Below are positions 1 to 5,450 of a DNA stretch of 8,370 nt, in pieces. The first letter of the stretch is position 1. The number at the start of each line of letters is the position of its first letter. The notes beneath the pieces were generated by a model, which was not told the DNA's origin, did not search any database, and saw only the letters and a list, made by a program, of their open reading frames with translations. A program made the translations under genes and the position numbers. This DNA is from Clostridia bacterium. GTDB taxonomy: Bacteria > Bacillota > Clostridia > Christensenellales > CAG-138. The stretch spans positions 1-8,370 of the forward strand of contig JAUMVL010000073.1 of the NCBI GenBank assembly GCA_030530185.1. The letters run 5' to 3'.

Positions 1-1
1 T

Positions 2-2314
2 CTTGGCATGACGGTCGGCTGCATCGTGCACGACCTCGACAACGACGCGCGCCGTGAGGCATACGCGTGCGACATTACCTACGGCACGAACAACGAGTTC
101 GGCTTCGATTACCTGCGCGACAACATGTGCGTCTATAAGGAGAACATGGTTCAGCGCGAGCTGCACTATGCGATCGTGGACGAAGTCGACTCGATCCTGA
201 TCGACGAGGCGAGAACACCGCTGATCATCAGCGGCCACGGCGAGGAATCGTCGTTCCTGTATCAGGAGGCGAATCGGTTCGTCTGCCGGTTGCATCGCGG
301 CGAAAACATCAAGGAGATCTCAAAGTCCGATCAGCTGATCGGCGAGGAGCAGCCCGAAAGCGGCGACTACATGTGCGACATCAAGCGCCGCACGGTTATG
401 CTGACGCAGGAGGGCATCAAAAAGGCCGAAGCGTTCTTTAAGATCGACAGCCTTGCCGACGTGGAAAACACCGAGCTGAACCACTATATCAAGCAGGCGC
501 TGCGGGCGCATGCGCTGTTCGAGCGCGACAAGGACTATGTCGTGCAGAACGGGCAGGTCATCATCGTCGACGAGTTCACGGGACGCTTGATGATCGGCCG
601 CCGGTACAGCGAAGGCCTGCACCAGGCGCTCGAGGCCAAGGAGGGCGTCAAGGTCGAGCGCGAGAACAAGACGCTCGCGACGATCACGTTCCAGAATTAT
701 TTCCGCATGTTCCATAAGCTTGCGGGCATGACCGGTACGGCCAAGACCGAGGAGGACGAGTTCTCGGGCATCTACGATCTCGACGTTGTCGAAATTCCGA
801 CGAATCGCCCGAACATCCGTATCGACTACAAGGATGTCGTCTACATGACCGAGGAGGGCAAGTTCCGCGCGGTCGTCGAGGAGATCGAGCGTGTCCACGC
901 GACGGGACAGCCGATCCTCGTCGGCACGATCTCGGTCGAGCGCAGCGAATACCTCTCGGCGATGCTGAAGCGCCGCGGAATCAAGCACGAGGTCCTGAAC
1001 GCGAAGTATCACGCCAAGGAGGCGGAGATTGTCGCGCAGGCGGGCAAGCTCGGACAGATCACGATTGCGACGAACATGGCGGGCCGCGGCACGGATATTC
1101 TGCTCGGCGGCAACCCTGATTTTCTTGCGAGAAAGGCGCTCCGGCAGCAGGGCATGGACGAGGAGCTGATCGAGGAGGCGACCGGCCACGCCGAGACCGA
1201 GGATGAGGAAATCCTTGCGGCACGGGCCGAATACAAACGGCTGTATGATGAATTCCGCGTCGAGACCGAAAAGGAGCACGACGAGGTCGTGAAGCTTGGC
1301 GGATTGCATATCCTCGGCACCGAGCGGCACGAGAGCCGACGCATCGACAACCAGCTGCGCGGCCGTGCGGCGCGCCAGGGCGACCCGGGCAGCACGCGGT
1401 TCTATGTCTCGCTGAAGGACGATCTGATGCGCAGATTCGGTGCGGATCGCGTCGAGGGGCTCATGCAGAAGCTGTCGCCGGACGACGACGTCCCGATCGA
1501 GAACGGCCTGATTACACGGCAGATCGAAGCGGCGCAGAAGCGCGTCGAATCGGCGAACTTCGATATGCGTAAGAACGTGCTGCGCTATGACGACGTCATG
1601 AACCAACAGCGCGAAATCGTCTACGGCGAGCGCCGCAAGGTGCTCATGGGCGAGGACCTTTCGGCATCGTTCGACAGCATGGCAAAGGAAACCGTCGAGA
1701 ATATCGTTCGCACCTATTGCAGCGAGCACGGCAAGAGCGCGGATTGGAATCTCGAAGCGGTGAACCGCGAGCTTGCGGATCTTTGCGGCATCGCGGCGCA
1801 GGACTTTTTCGCCGATCAGAAGGCACAGCGGCATGTGTCGGTGGATCAGGTGGTTGCCCGGGCGAACGAAGTCGTGGCCAAGCGGCGCGCGGACAAGGAA
1901 GCAGAGCTGAAGGAGCAGGGCGTGGACATGCGCGAAGTGGAGCGCATCATGCTGCTGCGGTCGGTTGATACGCACTGGATGGATCACATTGATGCGATGG
2001 ATCAGCTGCGGCAGGGCATCGGCCTTCGCGCCTACGGACAGACCGATCCGGTCAATGCTTACACCTCCGAGGGCACCGAGATGTTCGATCAGATGGTTGC
2101 CGAGATTCGGGAGGATGCGGTCAGGAATCTGCTGCATGTTGCGGTGCGCAAAGCGCCGGTCGTTCGTCAGCAGGTCGCAAAGCCCGTCGAAACGCCGGCC
2201 GAAGACGGAAACAAGCCGGTCGTCAAGCCGAAGCGGCTCAAGATCGGCCGCAACGATCCCTGCCCCTGCGGCAGCGGCAAGAAGTATAAGAACTGCTGCG
2301 GGAAAAATGTATAA
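2..2314 (+). CDS. secA: Preprotein translocase ATPase subunit SecA (5' end outside the window)
   Basis: SecA is the cytoplasmic motor ATPase that pushes unfolded preproteins through the SecYEG channel. The reading frame is open from the first full codon (Leu-Gly before the Met at 8), so the start and the Walker A part of the first nucleotide-binding domain lie upstream of the window. Counting the Met at 8 as residue 1, I see ITYGTNNEFGFDYLRDNM (23-40), the Walker B region DEVDSILIDEARTPLIISG (58-76), the preprotein cross-linking domain and VDEFTGRLMIGRRYSEGLHQ (187-206), the TGTAKTEEDEF motif (242-252), TNMAGRGTDILLGGNP (355-370), and motif VI around QLRGRAARQGDPG (449-461). The helical scaffold/wing region follows, with HWMDHIDAMDQLRQGIGLRAYGQ split across 656-678. 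The C-terminus carries the zinc-binding SEC-C motif CPCGSGKKYKNCC (752-764). Motif VI has Ala at 455 where most SecA proteins I know have Gly. The gene is GC-rich like region 4 and ends at a hairpin terminator. Confidence 0.98.
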   Translation, partial: LGMTVGCIVHDLDNDARREAYACDITYGTNNEFGFDYLRDNMCVYKENMVQRELHYAIVDEVDSILIDEARTPLIISGHGEESSFLYQEANRFVCRLHRGENIKEISKSDQLIGEEQPESGDYMCDIKRRTVMLTQEGIKKAEAFFKIDSLADVENTELNHYIKQALRAHALFERDKDYVVQNGQVIIVDEFTGRLMIGRRYSEGLHQALEAKEGVKVERENKTLATITFQNYFRMFHKLAGMTGTAKTEEDEFSGIYDLDVVEIPTNRPNIRIDYKDVVYMTEEGKFRAVVEEIERVHATGQPILVGTISVERSEYLSAMLKRRGIKHEVLNAKYHAKEAEIVAQAGKLGQITIATNMAGRGTDILLGGNPDFLARKALRQQGMDEELIEEATGHAETEDEEILAARAEYKRLYDEFRVETEKEHDEVVKLGGLHILGTERHESRRIDNQLRGRAARQGDPGSTRFYVSLKDDLMRRFGADRVEGLMQKLSPDDDVPIENGLITRQIEAAQKRVESANFDMRKNVLRYDDVMNQQREIVYGERRKVLMGEDLSASFDSMAKETVENIVRTYCSEHGKSADWNLEAVNRELADLCGIAAQDFFADQKAQRHVSVDQVVARANEVVAKRRADKEAELKEQGVDMREVERIMLLRSVDTHWMDHIDAMDQLRQGIGLRAYGQTDPVNAYTSEGTEMFDQMVAEIREDAVRNLLHVAVRKAPVVRQQVAKPVETPAEDGNKPVVKPKRLKIGRNDPCPCGSGKKYKNCCGKNV

Positions 2315-2317
2315 AGA

Positions 2318-2345
2318 AAACGAGGTCGCTTCGGCGGCCTCGTTT
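2318..2345. terminator. Bidirectional intrinsic terminator between secA and the converging operon
   Basis: The two arms 2318-2329 and 2334-2345 pair over 12 positions (11 Watson-Crick pairs and one G-U), closed by a TTCG tetraloop of the very stable C(UUCG)G type. The stem begins only 3 bases after the secA stop codon. On the + strand the U-tract is short (TTT inside the stem, then CG). On the - strand the stem is followed by a better run, TTTTCTTTATA. The same hairpin therefore probably ends both secA and the leftward three-gene operon. The structure is seen directly; its efficiency in each direction is inferred. Confidence 0.85.
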
Positions 2346-2367
2346 CGTACTATAAAAGGATCTTGAC

Positions 2368-2544
2368 TTAGCGACTTTGATACGTGGGACAATTATCATA
2401 ACGAGTACCGTACTCGGTATCGCAAAGATTCTCGACCTTGGTTCTATGGGAATCATCCTCGATTTTCTCTCCTGTCAGTTCGCAATACCAATCCCAGCTA
2501 AACCATCCGGTATCGTCCACTTTTAAATAAGGACATCTTGCCAT
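2368..2544 (-). CDS. Small four-cysteine protein of unknown function (58 aa)
   Basis: This is the last gene of the leftward operon. The ATG at 2544 is chosen because AAGGAAGG lies 11 bases upstream, in the 28-base gap after the preceding stop codon. The alternative TTG at 2583 would overlap the preceding gene and adds 13 residues of no special character. The protein has Cys at 4, 21, 41 and 52, arranged as CPY near the N-terminus, CELTGE in the middle, then a lone Cys and CPTY near the end. It also has three Trp at 14-19, and no signal peptide or membrane segment. Four spaced cysteines suggest a metal site (zinc or Fe-S) or disulfides; small clostridial proteins with a similar CPY...C..TG...C...CPxY layout exist as far as I recall, but I cannot assign a function. 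The coding potential is supported by operon position and RBS only. Confidence 0.75.
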   Translation of the reverse strand: MARCPYLKVDDTGWFSWDWYCELTGEKIEDDSHRTKVENLCDTEYGTRYDNCPTYQSR

Positions 2545-2555
2545 AAAATATTCTA

Positions 2556-2563
2556 CCTTCCTT
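2556..2563 (-). promoter_or_regulatory. Ribosome binding site deciding the start of the 58-aa gene
   Basis: AAGGAAGG on the - strand ends 11 bases before the ATG at 2544. The spacing is a little long, but it is the only Shine-Dalgarno-like stretch in the gap and it favours ATG 2544 over TTG 2583. Confidence 0.6.
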
Positions 2564-2572
2564 CTGACATAT

Positions 2573-3667
2573 TCAAAGCACAAATGAGAGTGCGAAAATC
2601 AATCCGGAAACAGAAATAAACAGTGCAATCAAAGACGGAACACGCTTAGACTTGTTGCCGGAAGTAAATCCGCGCGCAACAATAATGGATACGATGACGA
2701 GCAATATTGAATAAAGCAACCCCATAAAGGCGCTAATGGTGCGTGTGATCGAAAAACAAAACACGGATGCTCCGATTAACAACAATGAGAAGAACAGACG
2801 ACCAATCTGTTTGCTTTGATTTGTATTGCGATTCGTTGCTGAACCGTTTTCCTTGGATAATAATGCAATTGCTTCTTCATCGCCCAATTCTGCTGCTTTA
2901 TGAACATATTCATAGAAGCGTTCTTTGTTTTCAGAAACACCCCATCCATTTGCGTAGGCTTCCGAAACATGATAGTACAGTTTAGCGCGGAATATTTGAT
3001 TTAGATCATTTATGTGTACAAGCAGTTGTTGTAGCAACGTGAAATAAGCGGCAAAAGAGGAGTCTTCCTTGTTTAGAATCAAATAACGCCAAGTCAAATG
3101 ATAGCCGTAATCATCGAAGGTGCTCCTTTCTGACGGCGATACCGATTCATAAGCTCGCTTTGCAACGCGCAAGACTTCGATAAGTTTATAGCGTGGTTCG
3201 TTGTCTTTCTCAAGCAACTCGACATATGCAAGGGCAGAACTGCCATATAACATATATAATGGCGCTATATCGATAATATTGTCCGTTTGATTCTCTCGTT
3301 TTGCTGCTTCTATCATGTAGGGACATTGATTGTAGGCAGCCGTAATGCTTTCCAGATCACGCTTACTTATATAAGCCCGAATCATTAGTTCGTATGTTCT
3401 TGGCAGTTGATAGATACAGTAAGAATCATTCAGTTTAGCACCTGTTTCGCACAGGCCCTTTATCGAATAACAGTTACTAATGACATCATCATAATAATAC
3501 TTCTTTTCAAACTCCCGCAGTTTTCCGTCGCTCCGACGCTCTTCCATGTCATTTATAATGTCATTATGATATTCGATTAGAGAATGAATGCTCTCAATAT
3601 CGCCGGCATCTGCCTTTTTTCGCAACGCTTCAAGCTGTTCATGAGTGGGATTCAAGTTTTGTTCCAT
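2573..3667 (-). CDS. Sel1/TPR-like repeat protein with three C-terminal membrane segments
   Basis: This 364-residue protein is the middle gene of the operon. The start is ATG 3667, preceded by GGAGGG at a 10-base distance. The N-terminal stretch LRKKADAGDIESIHSLIEYH (14-33) and the segment 228-266 (YYHVSEAYANGWGVSEN, then YEYVHKAAELGDEEAIALL) match the Sel1-like repeat pattern of paired helices with Gly and Ala at turns. The region between, about 55-225, is helical with Tyr and Leu spacing typical of TPR solenoids. Three hydrophobic segments close the protein at about 289-307, 311-332 and 344-363, separated by short charged links (RGFTSGNKSKR at 332-342). There is no signal peptide, so the solenoid is probably cytoplasmic and anchored by the C-terminus. 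Sel1/TPR solenoids usually bind other proteins; the partner is unknown. Possible partners are the two other operon products. The gene is much more AT-rich than secA or the two-component genes. Confidence 0.9.
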   Translation of the reverse strand: MEQNLNPTHEQLEALRKKADAGDIESIHSLIEYHNDIINDMEERRSDGKLREFEKKYYYDDVISNCYSIKGLCETGAKLNDSYCIYQLPRTYELMIRAYISKRDLESITAAYNQCPYMIEAAKRENQTDNIIDIAPLYMLYGSSALAYVELLEKDNEPRYKLIEVLRVAKRAYESVSPSERSTFDDYGYHLTWRYLILNKEDSSFAAYFTLLQQLLVHINDLNQIFRAKLYYHVSEAYANGWGVSENKERFYEYVHKAAELGDEEAIALLSKENGSATNRNTNQSKQIGRLFFSLLLIGASVFCFSITRTISAFMGLLYSILLVIVSIIVARGFTSGNKSKRVPSLIALFISVSGLIFALSFVL

Positions 3668-3694
3668 ATCACTGATACCCTCCAGGATGTTTTC

Positions 3695-4027
3695 TTACTG
3701 CTCTTCGTGGACAATAAATATATGATATAGAGCCACAAATAAACGAATGATTATTGCGATCGGTCCGATAAAGGCGGATGCCAATATCTTAAAAATGAAA
3801 CCAAGCAGAGGAATATGCCACACCGCACTGTCATGTTCTGTTAAGGTTCGCCATCCAGCGATAGCGCCTGCCATTACAAATCCGAGCATAAGGCCACCCG
3901 ATGATGAATGAAGATTTAAGGAATCATGGAAGACCGCAATGAGGATACCACATGCTATGATTACTGCAGTATAAATGACTAACTCGATAATATAACTTGA
4001 CTTTGTTCTTTGATTTCCGTTCTCCAT
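3695..4027 (-). CDS. Small multi-pass membrane protein of unknown function (110 aa)
   Basis: This is the first gene of the leftward operon. ATG 4027 is preceded by a near-perfect Shine-Dalgarno sequence AAGGAGGTG (4036-4044) with 8 bases of spacing. The protein has a short polar N-terminus (MENGNQRTKSS), a membrane helix at about 12-33, a Gly/Ala-rich segment at about 44-60 ending in GWRTLTEHD, and a long hydrophobic stretch at about 72-104 that could be one or two helices. The tail is short and acidic (HEEQ). It has no recognisable catalytic motif. Its stop is 27 bases before the Sel1-like gene, whose own RBS lies in that gap, so the two are almost certainly co-transcribed. I do not recognise a named family. 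A structural or anchoring partner for the Sel1-like membrane protein is one possible inference from position alone. Confidence 0.8.
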   Translation of the reverse strand: MENGNQRTKSSYIIELVIYTAVIIACGILIAVFHDSLNLHSSSGGLMLGFVMAGAIAGWRTLTEHDSAVWHIPLLGFIFKILASAFIGPIAIIIRLFVALYHIFIVHEEQ

Positions 4028-4046
4028 TATAAAAACACCTCCTTAT

Positions 4047-4099
4047 GCAACCATATAGTAGCATTTTCACATTTATTATGCCATCAGATGGTAGCATTT
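4047..4099. repeat. Pair of 20-base direct repeats, candidate regulator operator
   Basis: On the - strand the copies are AAATGCTACCATCTGATGGC (4080-4099) and AAATGCTACTATATGGTTGC (4047-4066), matching at 16 of 20 positions and starting 33 bases apart, about three helical turns. The first copy covers the spacer and the last base of the -35 box of the leftward operon promoter. The second lies just downstream of its -10 box, on the predicted start of transcription. Copy one also contains the perfect palindrome CCATC-A-GATGG (4081-4091). The position in the divergent region beside an XRE-type gene makes binding by that regulator, repressing the operon and perhaps its own gene, the simplest inference. 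Confidence 0.7.
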
Positions 4100-4104
4100 G
4101 TCAA
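4075..4104 (-). promoter_or_regulatory. Sigma-70-type promoter of the leftward three-gene operon
   Basis: On the - strand a perfect -35 box TTGACA (4099-4104) is followed after 18 bases by CATAAT (4075-4080), one mismatch from TATAAT. TG directly precedes the base before the -10 box, giving an extended -10. Transcription should start near 4068, leaving a leader of about 40 bases that carries the strong RBS of the 110-aa gene. The repeat pair overlaps both the spacer and the start site, so the promoter is probably strong but repressed. I could not identify an equally good promoter for the XRE gene; TATTAT at 4074-4079 on the + strand is a candidate -10 without a good -35. Confidence 0.8.
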
Positions 4105-4110
4105 GAGGTG
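4105..4110 (+). promoter_or_regulatory. Ribosome binding site deciding the start of the XRE gene
   Basis: GAGGTG lies 5 bases before ATG 4116, and GAGGTGAT as a whole matches the anti-Shine-Dalgarno complement. An in-frame TTG at 4098 would place this site inside the gene and has no RBS of its own, so ATG 4116 is preferred. Confidence 0.75.
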
Positions 4111-4115
4111 ATATT

Positions 4116-4307
4116 ATGCATTTTAAGAGAATAGAGGAATTGCGAATCGATCATGATTTGACGCAGCAACAAGTGGCAGATATATTGGGCTGCAAACGAG
4201 AAGTATATCGGCGTTATGAAAAAGGAACACGCACAATACCAATCGATTTTTTGATCGTATTGGCGAAGTATTATAAAGTATCGATCGACTATATTGTAGG
4301 AAAATAA
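4116..4307 (+). CDS. Stand-alone XRE/Cro-type HTH transcriptional regulator (63 aa)
   Basis: The whole 63-residue protein is one helix-turn-helix domain of the HTH_3/XRE family. It starts RIEELRIDHDLTQQQVADIL (5-24), where TQQQVADIL is the first helix of the motif. GCKREVYRRYEKGTRTIP (25-42) holds the DNA-reading helix and the typical YEKG turn. It ends with the family signature LIVLAKYYKVSIDYIVGK (46-63). There is no ligand-binding, protease or toxin domain. It is transcribed divergently from the three-gene operon across an 88-base region (4028-4115) carrying the direct repeats, so a role as local repressor is likely. Base composition is intermediate to AT-rich, like the operon. The family call is firm; the target and any inducing signal are inferred or unknown. 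Confidence 0.93.
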   Translation: MHFKRIEELRIDHDLTQQQVADILGCKREVYRRYEKGTRTIPIDFLIVLAKYYKVSIDYIVGK

Positions 4308-4324
4308 CCGGCATACAATTTTTT
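4293..4324 (+). terminator. Possible weak terminator of the XRE gene
   Basis: ATTGTA (4293-4298) pairs with TACAAT (4314-4319), and six T residues occupy 4319-4324. The stem is short and A/T-rich and spans the stop codon, so it may be fortuitous. The stronger hairpin at 4353-4387 could end this transcript instead, although it has a poor U-tract in this direction. Confidence 0.3.
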
Positions 4325-4352
4325 CATAAAGAGAAGGGGCAGCAATGAGAAA

Positions 4353-4387
4353 AACCGCTTATGTGCAGCGTATACACATAAGCGGTT
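4353..4387 (-). terminator. Intrinsic terminator of the yitT-type/pepV/two-component operon
   Basis: Arms 4353-4365 and 4375-4387 (AACCGCTTATGTG and its exact complement) form a perfect 13-bp stem with a 9-base loop. On the - strand the stem runs into GGTTTTTCTC, a good U-tract. It lies about 90 bases downstream of the kinase stop codon. On the + strand the following sequence (CATGATTTTGG) is a weaker U-tract, so it may act as a partial terminator for XRE-gene transcripts. Confidence 0.85.
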
Positions 4388-4414
4388 CATGATTTTGGCT
4401 TTCTTTGTTTCTTG

Positions 4415-4456
4415 GTACTTCTTTATTACTTTCTCCCGAAAGAAATAAAGAAGTAC
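4415..4456. repeat. Long palindrome downstream of the kinase gene
   Basis: Arms 4415-4433 and 4438-4456 pair over 18 of 19 positions: 13 bp (GTACTTCTTTATT with its complement), one A-A mismatch at 4428/4443, then CTTTC with GAAAG, around a TCCC loop. Outside the arms, pyrimidine-rich sequence on the left (from about 4398) and purine-rich sequence on the right (to about 4472) give further imperfect pairing, so the symmetric element may be near 75 bases. No U-tract follows in either direction, so it is not a standard terminator. It could be a dispersed palindromic repeat (REP or MITE-like), or a 3'-UTR stem protecting the operon mRNA. Confidence 0.7.
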
Positions 4457-4478
4457 GAAAAGAAGAGAAGACCTTCCC

Positions 4479-5447
4479 TCAATCCTCATGGAACGTGGGG
4501 AACGTGACGGAGATCTCGGTGCCGACGCCCTCGCGGGATTCGAGGCGGATCTGCGCATGGTGCTGTTCGCAGATTTCACGCACGATGGCAAGGCCGAGCC
4601 CGGTGCCGCCGGTGGCCTTGGAGCGGCTTTTATCGACGCGATAGAACCGCTCAAAGATGCGCGCCTGATGCGCCTTGGAAATGCCGATGCCCGTGTCGCG
4701 CACGGTCAGCACATGGTGGTACACACGCACCGAAACGGATCCGTTGTCGCGGTTGTAGCGGATCGCATTGTCAATGAGGTTGTAGATCAGCTCCGAAAGC
4801 AGCGAACGGTTGCCGGTGACGATCGACGATTCGCCGGAAAGGCTGATCGTCGTATTGTTGCGCAGCGCGGCGGCTTCGAGCGTTTCGATATTCTCCTGCG
4901 CGAGCACAAAGAGGTCGACCTGCTCGGCCTCCTGCATGATCTGCGTTTCATCAAGCTCGGTCAGCTTGATGATGTCGGTGACGAGCTTTAACATCCGCTT
5001 CGCTTCGCGGTTGATGCGCGAGGCGAATTTGGTCACATCCTCGGGCTTGGCCATGCCGTTTTCGATCATCTCGGCATAGCCGGAGATCGAGGTCAGCGGC
5101 GTTTTCAGTTCGTGCGAGACGTTTGCCGTAAACTCCTGCTTGCGACGGTCGGCATTGTCGGAGATATACAGAATCGAGCCGCAGCGCTGCCCGTTTTCCA
5201 TGCGGTCGTGATACGTCAAAAGCAGCGGATGCTCGGCGATCGTGATCGTGAAGGTTTCACCGCTGCGGGCAGAGCCCAAAAACGCTCGGATCTCTTCATC
5301 CCGATCGTGCGAACCGTGCTTTTCGCGCAGCTTCAAAAACTCCTGCGCGATCCGGTTGGCATACAGAATGCTGCCGTCCAGATCGAGCACGAGGATGCCG
5401 TTCGGGAGCGCTTCCACCAGCTGTCGGAACAACTGCGCGTCGCTCAT
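4479..5447 (-). CDS. PAS-containing sensor histidine kinase, PhoR-like, without membrane segments
   Basis: This 322-residue kinase should phosphorylate the response regulator encoded just upstream. Domains in order: a PAS domain (about 5-100, with LPNGILVLDLDGSILYAN at 14-31); a HisKA dimerisation domain with the H box FTANVSHELKTPL (phospho-acceptor His112); and a HATPase_c domain with N box NLIDNAIRYN (223-232), G1 DTGIGI (251-256), the RIFERFYRVD segment (263-272) and G2 GGTGLGLAIV (280-289). All catalytic boxes look intact. PhoR-type kinases usually begin with one or two membrane helices and an outer domain; here the PAS starts almost at Met1, so the protein appears soluble. Only 3 bases separate ATG 5447 from the regulator's stop codon, suggesting translational coupling, with GGGGA in the end of the regulator gene as the RBS. 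The signal sensed is unknown. Confidence 0.95.
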   Translation of the reverse strand: MSDAQLFRQLVEALPNGILVLDLDGSILYANRIAQEFLKLREKHGSHDRDEEIRAFLGSARSGETFTITIAEHPLLLTYHDRMENGQRCGSILYISDNADRRKQEFTANVSHELKTPLTSISGYAEMIENGMAKPEDVTKFASRINREAKRMLKLVTDIIKLTELDETQIMQEAEQVDLFVLAQENIETLEAAALRNNTTISLSGESSIVTGNRSLLSELIYNLIDNAIRYNRDNGSVSVRVYHHVLTVRDTGIGISKAHQARIFERFYRVDKSRSKATGGTGLGLAIVREICEQHHAQIRLESREGVGTEISVTFPTFHED

Positions 5448-5450
5448 GGA

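Noticed and set aside
320..2392. A 690-codon open frame on the - strand opposite secA
   Set aside because: secA motifs are unambiguous on the + strand. The antisense frame is open because of high GC at codon third positions; its translation is Arg/Leu/Asp/His-rich and of no recognisable family.
4047..4099. Two direct repeats as a minimal CRISPR array
   Set aside because: There are only two imperfect copies, with a 13-base gap between them, placed exactly on a promoter, and no cas genes; an operator is the better reading.
4098..4115. TTG start for the XRE regulator
   Set aside because: The RBS GAGGTG lies inside this extension; ATG 4116 fits it with 5 bases of spacing and matches family N-termini.
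4415..4456. The long palindrome as the operon terminator
   Set aside because: It has no U-tract on either strand; the hairpin at 4353-4387 has one and fits better.
2346..4478. Integrase, transposase or target-site duplication marking the AT-rich cassette as a mobile element
   Set aside because: I looked for a recombinase gene and for matching direct repeats at the two borders and saw neither, so mobility rests on composition and gene content only.
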